The notes beneath the pieces are model-generated. The model was not told the DNA's origin and did not search any database. It saw nothing but the letters and a program-made list of their open reading frames with translations. Made by a program: the position numbers and the translations under genes. Source: Oscillospiraceae bacterium (GTDB lineage Bacteria > Bacillota > Clostridia > Oscillospirales > Ruminococcaceae). From it: a stretch of 17,845 nucleotides of DNA. This document shows, piece after piece, positions 7,147 to 13,860 of this stretch (the first letter of the stretch is position 1; each line of letters begins with the position of its first letter). The stretch is from positions 1-17,845 of the forward strand of contig JAAWBP010000001.1 in NCBI GenBank assembly GCA_022792755.1. The letters run 5' to 3'.

Positions 7147-7635
7147 ATGGGGAAGGAAGCCGAACAGGAATTCTACACCGTTCGGGGTTACCAGCTCCTG
7201 GAGCAGCACAGGGCGCATCTGACGCCTTCGCTCGAGGATTACCTCGAAATGATTTGCCGGCGCATCCAGGAAGACGGCTCCGTCAAAGCGGTTGCCCTGG
7301 CCGAATGGCTCAACGTTCAGCCGCCCTCTGTCTCCCGGATGCTTCGCCGGCTGGCACAGCTCCAGCTGGTCGAATACCAAAAATACGGTGTAATTACCAT
7401 GACCGAACAGGGCAGGGAGATCGGGAAATACCTGTTGTGGCGGCACGATACGGTTCACCGGTTCCTCCGCTTGTTGCGGGGCGGCCATGGGCAGGATTCC
7501 CTGGAAGAAGCGGAACTCGTCGAACACGGTTTTTCCCGTGAAACGGTGGGCTATCTGTCAAAGCTCACCTGGTTTTTAAAGGAGCATGAGGAAGAATACG
7601 CCGCCTTCTTAAAGATGTTCCCTGAAAATAAATAA
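7147..7635 (+). CDS. mntR: MntR/DtxR-family metal-dependent transcriptional regulator
   Basis: A 162-residue DNA-binding protein expected to bind DNA when loaded with Mn(II) or Fe(II) and repress metal uptake genes. Residues 25-95 form the winged helix-turn-helix (VALAEWLNVQPPSVSRMLRRL). The metal-ligand set known from Bacillus MntR is conserved by alignment from memory: D31 and E34 (SLEDYLE), H100 (WRHD), E123, E126 and H127 (AELVEH). It lacks the C-terminal SH3 domain of DtxR/IdeR and carries about 24 extra N-terminal residues. It is divergent from feoA with a palindrome between, so feoAB and perhaps itself are likely targets. Whether it senses iron or manganese cannot be decided from sequence; the gene symbol reflects the structural subfamily. 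Confidence 0.88.
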   Translation: MGKEAEQEFYTVRGYQLLEQHRAHLTPSLEDYLEMICRRIQEDGSVKAVALAEWLNVQPPSVSRMLRRLAQLQLVEYQKYGVITMTEQGREIGKYLLWRHDTVHRFLRLLRGGHGQDSLEEAELVEHGFSRETVGYLSKLTWFLKEHEEEYAAFLKMFPENK

Positions 7636-7647
7636 ACAGATCACTCG

Positions 7648-7683
7648 GAGAAAGGCGGAGCCAAAAACGGCCCCGCCTTTCTC
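7648..7683 (+). terminator. Intrinsic terminator between convergent genes
   Basis: GAGAAAGGCGG..GCC and GGC..CCGCCTTTCTC form a long GC-rich stem (one A/C mismatch) around a short A-rich loop, 12 bp after the regulator stop. The convergent operon's last gene ends at 7709, so the hairpin may serve both directions, although the T-tracts are short. Confidence 0.7.
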
Positions 7684-7708
7684 GATATGATGGGAGATAG
7701 AAGATGTC

Positions 7709-9733
7709 TTATTCAGCTGTGCGGATGGAGTCGGTGCGGTAGATAAAACGCACCGCTCCCCCCATGGTCTGGGTGGAATCCGCAAAGGAAGCGTAGTCCT
7801 TCGAAACATCCAGCGTCGCGCGCAGGCGGGCAAAAAAGCCGTCGATCTCGTCCCCGAGGACGTTGCTCAGCTTCTGAATCCCCTCCTCGTCGAACTGTTT
7901 CAACCCGCCGGAAAGCTGCATGGCTCCCTCTTTGAGCTGGGAAATCCCGTCTGTCAGGGCGCCGCTTCCGTTTTTCAGCTCGTTTGCGCCGTCGGAGAGC
8001 CGCTGTGCACCGTCCGCCGCGTCGGAAATCCCGCCGACAAGCGCTGAGGCGCCTTCGTTCAGTTTCCCCGCCCCGGAATTCGCGGCGTCAACCCCCGCCG
8101 TGTAGGCAAGCAGACCCTTGTAAAATTCGTTGTAGCTGTCCAGCTGCGTCTTGAGCCCGGTGAGCTGCGCGGAGACGGTTTTCAGGTTTTCCTGGGTCAG
8201 CGCTTCGATCTGCTTTTCCGTCTCGGCCTGGATCATCGCCTGAACGCCGGCGGAATTCATCTGCGCTTCGAGCGCCGCGGTGATCGGGGCCGCTGAAGGA
8301 TTCCCGGCGGCAGCGGCAGCTTCGTAATCCTCCGCAGTCATGGGATTCCCCGCTGCGGCGAGAACCTTGTTCAGAACATTTTTCCGGACGGCGGCTGTAA
8401 CTTGAGTGCGGATTGCCGCCTCGTTGCTCCGGACGGCGGCGTTTATCTTCTGATAGACCGGATTCTGCCCGGCAGGGGCTTTGATCGAATCCAAAAGGTT
8501 TTGCAGGACGCTGGCGTAATTGTCCGGCGTCAGGGCCGGGATCGAAATCCCGGCTTCGGACAGCTGGGAATTCGCCTGGGAGAGAAGGGCGTCAAAGACC
8601 TGTTTGGCCCCTGCGTTCAAAGCGGCGCTGTTGGAGCCGAGCTCTTTGAGGCCGTCGGAGAGCTGCGCGATCCCCGCCTGCAATGCGGCGCTCCCGGACT
8701 CCAGCGCTTTGGTTCCGTCTGCCAGTTCCCCTGCTCCGGCTGTGAGCTGGTCGATCCCTGCGATCAGCGTTCCCGATCGGTCGAGGAGGGTGGACAGGCC
8801 GTCGTAAAGCGCGGAGGAGCCGTTTGTCAGCTGTTCCATCGCCTCCGTGAGCTGATCCATTGAACCTTTGAGCTCTTCCAGACTGTCGGCGTCGCCGAGG
8901 TCGATTTCATTGAAAACTTCGTTGGTTGCAAGGGTCAGGGTTGTGGTCAGCTCGAAATCGGTGACGTCTGCGGTGATTTCGACAAAATCTGGGAGGCTGT
9001 ATTCGCTGTCATCCAGCCTGAGATTTTCAGAAAGTCCCGGCAGGGCGAGCCCGGCCACGACGGTGCGGTCGCCGTCGTTGAGCAGCCTTCCGTTTGAAAC
9101 CTCGATGTTTTTAAAATGCTCGTTGTCTAGAACCATGCCGGTGAGGATGACGAAGGGGACAGATATCTTTTCCTTTTTCCCGTCGATTTCCACCCATTCA
9201 TACTGGTTGTTGGTGTAATCGAACCGGATGGCCACTTTACCGCTTTTTCCGGCGAGCTCATCGGGGGAGATCGCCTTTCCATCCAGCGTGTAGCGGATCG
9301 AGAGGCTGACCGGCAGCTCTTTCCCGGATTCTCCCCGGGTGTAGAGATCGTTTCCTTCGGTGTTCCAGACCCGCATGTTGTCGCTGTTGATGGTATAGCT
9401 TTCATCCCCCTTTACGTTGACGACGCTGTTCAGATCAGCGCCGTCTTCCAGAGTGGCGTTTCCGGCGGGGTTTTTGATCCAGTCGCTGACGATGATTTTT
9501 TGAGGACTACCGTCCGCGCCGGCGATTACATAGATCGTTTCGTCCCGGCTTGCCGTCAGATTAGACGTCCCAACGGAAGATTTTGAGGAATTGCCGCTGT
9601 CCGGCACCGGGTCATCCGCGCGGTCTGCGTTTGCCCCTGCTGCATAGGCGCTGATCCCTACACAGCTCGAAATGACGGCGATGGAGAGGAGAAAAGCCGT
9701 CAGGCGGGCAGGCTTTTTCTTAAAAATGTTCAT
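7709..9733 (-). CDS. Secreted Leu-x-x-Gly heptad-repeat protein, partner of the MMPL transporter
   Basis: A 674-residue exported protein. Residues 1-32 form a Sec signal peptide (KKK, hydrophobic core, AYA-AG). Residues about 60-280 look like a beta-rich extracellular domain. Two blocks of xxxLxxG-type heptads (about 286-380 and 550-615, e.g. GAGELADGTKALESGSAAL) match the repeat found in YhgE/Pip and MMPL-associated proteins. Between them lies an Ala/Gln-rich helical region (about 385-540). No second membrane helix is apparent, so it is probably released or held by its partner. The ATG overlaps the MMPL stop by 4 bp (ATGA) with GGAGG 7 nt upstream. The role is unknown; an extracytoplasmic accessory to the transporter is the natural inference. 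Confidence 0.8.
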   Translation of the reverse strand: MNIFKKKPARLTAFLLSIAVISSCVGISAYAAGANADRADDPVPDSGNSSKSSVGTSNLTASRDETIYVIAGADGSPQKIIVSDWIKNPAGNATLEDGADLNSVVNVKGDESYTINSDNMRVWNTEGNDLYTRGESGKELPVSLSIRYTLDGKAISPDELAGKSGKVAIRFDYTNNQYEWVEIDGKKEKISVPFVILTGMVLDNEHFKNIEVSNGRLLNDGDRTVVAGLALPGLSENLRLDDSEYSLPDFVEITADVTDFELTTTLTLATNEVFNEIDLGDADSLEELKGSMDQLTEAMEQLTNGSSALYDGLSTLLDRSGTLIAGIDQLTAGAGELADGTKALESGSAALQAGIAQLSDGLKELGSNSAALNAGAKQVFDALLSQANSQLSEAGISIPALTPDNYASVLQNLLDSIKAPAGQNPVYQKINAAVRSNEAAIRTQVTAAVRKNVLNKVLAAAGNPMTAEDYEAAAAAGNPSAAPITAALEAQMNSAGVQAMIQAETEKQIEALTQENLKTVSAQLTGLKTQLDSYNEFYKGLLAYTAGVDAANSGAGKLNEGASALVGGISDAADGAQRLSDGANELKNGSGALTDGISQLKEGAMQLSGGLKQFDEEGIQKLSNVLGDEIDGFFARLRATLDVSKDYASFADSTQTMGGAVRFIYRTDSIRTAE

Positions 9734-11832
9734 GATAAAACCTCCGAATCAGTGAGTGAATGGTTCTTCCGGCCTTTGAAGCCCAGGCTGGTGGCACAGA
9801 TCACCTTGTCGAACAGCATGAAGAGGGCGGGGAGGATCAGCACGACGCAGAGGACGCTGATAACCGCACCGCGGGCCATCAGATGGCAGAGCGCGCTGAT
9901 CATATCCACATTGGAGTAAAGCGCCACCCCGAAGGTTGCGGCGAAGAGGCCGAGCGCACTGACGGTGACGGATGGGATCGAGGTGGAAAGCGCAATCGAA
10001 ACAGATTCCCTTTTTCCCAGCCCGGATGCGCGCTCTTTTTTATAGCGGGTCGTCATCAGGATGGCGTAGTCCACCGTTGCGCCGAGCTGGATGGTGCTGA
10101 TGCAGATCGGCGCGATAAAGGGGAGGGACTGCCCGAGATAATGCGGCAGGCCGAGGTTGATGAAGATCGCAAATTCGATCAGCGCGACCAGGATGACCGG
10201 GAGGGTGATGCTCCTTGTGACAAAGGCGATGATGAGGAAGATCAGGACGATCGAAACGGTGTTGACCACCTTGAAATCGGTGTCGGTCACTTCGATCATA
10301 TCCTTGGTGCAGGGCGCTTCGCCGATGAGCATCCCCTCGCTGTCGTACCGCTTTAGAATGCCGTTGAGGGTGTCGATCTGGCCGTTTACCTCGTCGCTTG
10401 CGACCTTGTATTCGGAGTTGACCAGCAAAAGCTTCCAGCGGTCGCTTTGGAGGACGTTTGTCAGGGACTCCGGCAGAATCTCCTCCGGGACGAGGGAGCC
10501 GACGACCGAATCGAGCCCGAGGACGTATTTGACGCCGCCGACCTGTTCCATTTCCCGGATCATCGCCTTGCTTTCCTTTTGGGAGAGCCCGGCATCGGTT
10601 AAGATCATATGGGTGGAGCCGATATCGAACTTTTCATGGAGCTTTGTGTTGGCGATGACATACTCCATATCCTCCGGCAGGCTTGCGCCGAGATCGTAGT
10701 AAACCTCGCTGTTGGTTTTCTCATAGCCGAGGTAGGAGGGGACGAGGAGGACGGCGAAGACCGCCAGAAAGATCGGAAACCGTTTGGTAACCCATCCCGC
10801 AACTTTCTGCGTTTTGGGGATCAGGGAGCGATGCGCGGTCTTTTCGAGAAGCCGGTCCAGGCAGAGGATCAGCGCGGGCAGGGTTGTCACACATCCGACA
10901 ACGCCCAGCAGAACGCCCTTTGCCATGACGATGCCGAGATCCCGCCCGAGGGTGAAGCTCATAAAGCACAGGGCGATGAATCCGGCGATGGTGGTGACGG
11001 AGCTTCCGACGACCGATGAGATCGTCTCTTTGATTGCGACGGCCATCGCTGTTTTATGGTTTGGGCTGATCTCCTTCTGCTCACAATAGCTGTGCCAGAG
11101 GAAGATCGAGTAGTCCATCGTAACCGCAAGCTGCAGCACCGCGGAGAGCGCCTTGGTCAGGTAAGAAATCTCCCCGAGGAAGTAGTTGGTTCCCATGTTG
11201 AGAAGGATCGCCATCCCGATGCTGATTAAGAAGATAAAGGGGATGATCCAGTTGTCCATAAAGAGCATCATCGCGGCGCAGGCGAGCAGCACGGCGATGC
11301 CGACATAGACCGGTTCCTCCTGTTCGCAGAGGTCTTTGAGGTCGGTGACCAAGGCCGACATGCCGGAGACGAAGCACTGCTTTCCTGCGATGCTGCGAAC
11401 CGCCTGAATTGCCTCCATGGTGTCGTCTGAGGAGGTTGAGCTGTCGAAGAAGACCGCCATCATGGTAGCGTTTCCTGCGTTGAAGGCGTCGTAGAACCGG
11501 TCCGGCAGCAGCTCCATCGGGACGGAGAGGTCGGCTAAGCTGTCGTACCACAAGACCGTTTCGACATGCTCCGTCTGTTCGATTTTTTCTTTTAAGGCCG
11601 CAACGTCCTTTTCCGGCATATCCTCCAGGATGACAAAGGAAAAGGCACCTTTTCCAAAATCGTCCATCAGGATGTTCTGCCCGGCGACGGTGTCCATCTC
11701 TTCCGGCAGGTAGGTCAGCATATCGTAGTTGATTCTGGTAAACACCATGCCGAGAACGGAAGGGATTAACAAAACGACGGCGGCCACTAGGATTGCGATG
11801 CGGTACTTGACCACCGCTTTTCCAAATTTCAT
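9730..11832 (-). CDS. MMPL-family (RND superfamily) transporter
   Basis: A 700-residue inner-membrane protein with the two-fold RND layout: helix 1 (about 13-30), an extracytoplasmic domain (31-175), a five-helix bundle, helix 7 (about 353-368), a second outer domain and a final five-helix bundle. The proton-relay Asp-Tyr pairs typical of MmpL proteins are present: TMDYSIF (D240, Y241) and TVDYAIL (D588, Y589). Family members export lipids, peptides or drugs using the proton gradient. It overlaps the DUF308 gene upstream and the heptad-repeat gene downstream by 4 bp each, so all three are co-translated. AAGGAGG lies 10 nt before the ATG. The substrate cannot be predicted; the TetR gene next door suggests induction by an amphipathic compound or envelope stress. 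Confidence 0.92.
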   Translation of the reverse strand: MKFGKAVVKYRIAILVAAVVLLIPSVLGMVFTRINYDMLTYLPEEMDTVAGQNILMDDFGKGAFSFVILEDMPEKDVAALKEKIEQTEHVETVLWYDSLADLSVPMELLPDRFYDAFNAGNATMMAVFFDSSTSSDDTMEAIQAVRSIAGKQCFVSGMSALVTDLKDLCEQEEPVYVGIAVLLACAAMMLFMDNWIIPFIFLISIGMAILLNMGTNYFLGEISYLTKALSAVLQLAVTMDYSIFLWHSYCEQKEISPNHKTAMAVAIKETISSVVGSSVTTIAGFIALCFMSFTLGRDLGIVMAKGVLLGVVGCVTTLPALILCLDRLLEKTAHRSLIPKTQKVAGWVTKRFPIFLAVFAVLLVPSYLGYEKTNSEVYYDLGASLPEDMEYVIANTKLHEKFDIGSTHMILTDAGLSQKESKAMIREMEQVGGVKYVLGLDSVVGSLVPEEILPESLTNVLQSDRWKLLLVNSEYKVASDEVNGQIDTLNGILKRYDSEGMLIGEAPCTKDMIEVTDTDFKVVNTVSIVLIFLIIAFVTRSITLPVILVALIEFAIFINLGLPHYLGQSLPFIAPICISTIQLGATVDYAILMTTRYKKERASGLGKRESVSIALSTSIPSVTVSALGLFAATFGVALYSNVDMISALCHLMARGAVISVLCVVLILPALFMLFDKVICATSLGFKGRKNHSLTDSEVLS

Positions 11833-12425
11833 GCCTGTGATTCCTCCTTGTAATCGGTCTCGATGATGACTGCCGGGGGAGTCCGCAGCACCTTGACCGC
11901 GCAGACCGCGACAAAGAGATTCAAGATGCCTTCAAAAAGGAACGAAACCCCGATTAAGATCATCATGAAAACGGCTCCGCTGAAGGGCTTGATAATCAGC
12001 AGAAGGCCTAAAGCCGCAGTCAGAACGGCGAACAGCGCGATCAGCCCCCACTGCTTGAGTCCGAACCGCTTTGCGTCGACAGCCGTTTGAATTTTGAACA
12101 GGCTGTCAGTCAGGATCAGAACCCCGACGGCAAAATGCAGGATCGAGAGCATCCTGCCCGGGAAGAGCAGCATCACCAGTCCGACGAGGACGGATAGGAT
12201 CCCATAGGCGAGGTCGAACTGGAAGGCAAGCCGGTATAGGTCTTTCGAGAAATAACCGGCAATTTTGACGATTCCGCAGGCAATTAAAAGCCCGCCTGCT
12301 GCGTAGCAGAGGGCGGTCGCCGACAGGCCGGGGAAGGCGATCAGCAGGATCCCCGCGGTGCAGAATACCAGAGAGGCTGCAACATATCCCCATTTTGCCG
12401 CCCGGATCGTTTTTCCGGTTGTCAT
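11829..12425 (-). CDS. DUF308/HdeD-family membrane protein
   Basis: A 198-residue protein with six predicted membrane helices in three hairpin pairs, the DUF308/HdeD pattern (WGYVAASLVFCTAGILLIAFPG, then GILSVLVGLVMLLFPG, then ALFAVLTAALGLLLIIKPF). The repeated hydrophobic-then-PG/KPF ending is characteristic. The biochemical function of the family is unknown, although HdeD of Escherichia coli is linked to acid resistance. It opens the three-gene operon. The ATG has AAGGAG 9 nt upstream, and a TAAAAT -10 with a weak TTTTCT -35 lies just before it on the - strand. A cytoplasmic tail (VIIETDYKEESQA) ends at the overlap with the MMPL gene. It is probably a scaffold or accessory subunit of the exporter. 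Confidence 0.85.
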   Translation of the reverse strand: MTTGKTIRAAKWGYVAASLVFCTAGILLIAFPGLSATALCYAAGGLLIACGIVKIAGYFSKDLYRLAFQFDLAYGILSVLVGLVMLLFPGRMLSILHFAVGVLILTDSLFKIQTAVDAKRFGLKQWGLIALFAVLTAALGLLLIIKPFSGAVFMMILIGVSFLFEGILNLFVAVCAVKVLRTPPAVIIETDYKEESQA

Positions 12426-12447
12426 GCCTGATCACTCCTTTCGCTGT

Positions 12448-12453
12448 TATTTT
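12448..12453 (-). promoter_or_regulatory. Candidate -10 box for the DUF308-MMPL-heptad operon
   Basis: On the - strand TAAAAT is preceded by TTTTCT with 17 bp between them. Transcription would start just before the ribosome site, leaving a leader of about 15-20 nt. The -35 is weak. The position downstream of the tetR terminator suits a separately controlled operon. Confidence 0.35.
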
Positions 12454-12490
12454 ATTCCAGCGGCGCAGGAAAGAAAATGGGCAAAAAAAG

Positions 12491-12517
12491 AGCAGTGCAT
12501 AAAATTTATGCACTGCT
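12491..12517 (-). terminator. Perfect 13-bp palindrome: tetR terminator and possible operator
   Basis: Arms AGCAGTGCATAAA (12491-12503) and TTTATGCACTGCT (12505-12517) are exact complements around one base. On the - strand the stem is followed by CTTTTTTTGC, the classic intrinsic-terminator layout, 40 nt after the tetR stop. Because the palindrome is perfect and lies just upstream of the operon promoter, it could also be a TetR-family operator. Confidence 0.75.
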
Positions 12518-12556
12518 GATTCAATGACTGTTTTTTAGACACAGGGGCCGATTTGC

Positions 12557-13120
12557 CTAATTGGCGGAGTATGCACTGCGCTCCAAAGCCTCCCGGATGT
12601 TTCCCTCGAACAGGGCCCCGAGGCGGATGATAAACTCTTCCGGATCCTGCTTCATCCCGGTATTCATCCAGTCGAGCGCCATCCCGACGAGGGCCGCTTT
12701 ATAGAAGTCGGCAATCAGCTCTTTGTCCTCCTCTTTGGCGGGGATATCCGCCGAAAGGCTTTCGACAAACCGGCTCATCACATCTTTGGCGATGCGGTTG
12801 AAATACCGTTCGATCGTTTCGCGGCTGATGGAATTGTAAAGGTGATAAGCGGCCCGCTTATTCTCCAGCGCGAATTGGGCCGCGGCGATAAAGGCGTCCT
12901 CCCAGGCGTAAAAGCTTCCGTGTTCGCTGATAACCCGCTCGGTTTCCGCCCGCAGGATTTCATCGATCAGGGAAGGGATATCCTCAAAGTGGTAGTAGAA
13001 GGTATTACGGTTGATCCCGCAGTCTTCGACGATGTCCTTGATGGTGATTTTATCCAGCGGTTTTTCATTGAGCATTTTTACAAACGATTCGATGATGGCT
13101 TTTTTAGTAAAAGACGGCAT
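12557..13120 (-). CDS. TetR/AcrR-family transcriptional regulator
   Basis: A 187-residue regulator of normal TetR length. Residues about 5-50 are the DNA-binding domain with the standard helix-turn-helix: KITIKDIVEDCGINRNTFYYHFEDIPSLIDEI. The C-terminal part is helical and ligand-binding in character (VGMALDWMNTGMKQDPEEFI) and resembles regulators with a TetR_C_33-like domain. It sits directly upstream of, and in the same direction as, the DUF308-MMPL operon, separated by a strong terminator-like palindrome, so that operon is its likely target. The ATG at 13118-13120 has GGAGGAG 9-12 nt upstream and a strong promoter further up. The inducer is unknown. Confidence 0.9.
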   Translation of the reverse strand: MPSFTKKAIIESFVKMLNEKPLDKITIKDIVEDCGINRNTFYYHFEDIPSLIDEILRAETERVISEHGSFYAWEDAFIAAAQFALENKRAAYHLYNSISRETIERYFNRIAKDVMSRFVESLSADIPAKEEDKELIADFYKAALVGMALDWMNTGMKQDPEEFIIRLGALFEGNIREALERSAYSAN

Positions 13121-13159
13121 TGGAAAAGCTCCTCCTCGTGTAAAAGATCGCCGTCCAAT

Positions 13160-13188
13160 ATTATGGCACGATTTTTGCCGTCCGTCAA
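13160..13188 (-). promoter_or_regulatory. Promoter of the tetR gene
   Basis: On the - strand TTGACG (-35; 13183-13188) and CATAAT (-10; 13160-13165) are separated by exactly 17 bp. This is one of the two best sigma-A-type promoters in the window. It gives a leader of about 35 nt before the tetR start. Confidence 0.7.
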
Positions 13189-13217
13189 CGCGGATTTTAT
13201 CAGCTCACGGGGCATTT

Positions 13218-13808
13218 TTACGATGAGGTGGGAGGCTGAGCGGCCATTTCGTACCGGTTCCGATAAAGCTGTTTTGCTTTGAGGGTGCAGGCTGCAACAA
13301 AGTCCGCCTTCGCCTCGGTGTAGCCGTCCCTGTTGTACCGGTACTCGTCCCAGAGCTTCAGTTTCAGCGCCTCATATTCCTTGGCAGCTTCGGGGTTTTC
13401 GAGCAGATAATCCCGAAAATACAGCTCGTCATGGTCTCCGGCACACCTCAAATGCAGATGAAAAACCCTTTGGGCAAACCCGTTTTCCGTATACCCTTTG
13501 TTAAGAGATACCCTGTCCGGGGACTGGCTCATACAAATGTAACCGCTGTTTGTCAGCAGAGCTTTTATCTCCGGCAAATCGCATTCGCGAGGCACTTCGG
13601 CAAGGATGTCGATGATGGGCTTCGCCCAGATCGAAGGGATGGCCGTGCTTCCTATGTGGTATATTTTCTCGGCCTGCGGCAGGATCTGTTTTAAATTGGC
13701 TGCTTCTTCGGCATACCAATTATTCCAGCAGGCCTGATGTTCTGTCAAAAGAATAGGGAATAGATGCCACAGTTCTTCTAAGCTCATTTCTGAAAGCTTT
13801 TTGCCCAT
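13218..13808 (-). CDS. GrpB family protein (UPF0157, nucleotidyltransferase fold)
   Basis: A 196-residue cytoplasmic protein. The family signature is clear: IYHIGSTAIPSIWAKPIIDILAEV (residues 49-72), in which the GS and the downstream aspartate are the nucleotidyltransferase-fold positions. A C-terminal LHLRCAGDHDELYFRDYLL and NPEAAKEYEALKLKLW stretch is typical of GrpB. About 20 extra N-terminal residues precede the usual start. GrpB proteins are widespread, some are linked to CoA-synthesis-like domains, and their activity is not established. GGAGG lies 7 nt before the ATG. It is 52 bp downstream of the EndoQ-UvrD gene on the same strand and may be read from the same transcript. No functional link is evident. 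Confidence 0.85.
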   Translation of the reverse strand: MGKKLSEMSLEELWHLFPILLTEHQACWNNWYAEEAANLKQILPQAEKIYHIGSTAIPSIWAKPIIDILAEVPRECDLPEIKALLTNSGYICMSQSPDRVSLNKGYTENGFAQRVFHLHLRCAGDHDELYFRDYLLENPEAAKEYEALKLKLWDEYRYNRDGYTEAKADFVAACTLKAKQLYRNRYEMAAQPPTSS

Positions 13809-13860
13809 GATAGTTCCTCCCGCAAGTGAAATGCTTTATCACTTTGATTTGAACCGAAAC

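Noticed and set aside
11081..11914. A 277-codon - strand open frame overlapping the MMPL gene
   Set aside because: It is a frame-shifted shadow of the MMPL reading frame, Arg/Gly-rich, with no motif and no sensible start signal.
13150..13183. Direct repeat GCCGTCC (13150-13156 and 13177-13183) around the tetR -10 box as an operator
   Set aside because: Seven bases in GC-rich DNA is near chance and TetR sites are normally inverted repeats.
13824..13844. Hairpin AAGTGA/TCACTT between EndoQ-UvrD and GrpB genes as a terminator
   Set aside because: Only 6 bp, AT-rich, 9-nt loop and no T-run; too weak to call a terminator, though an operator cannot be excluded.
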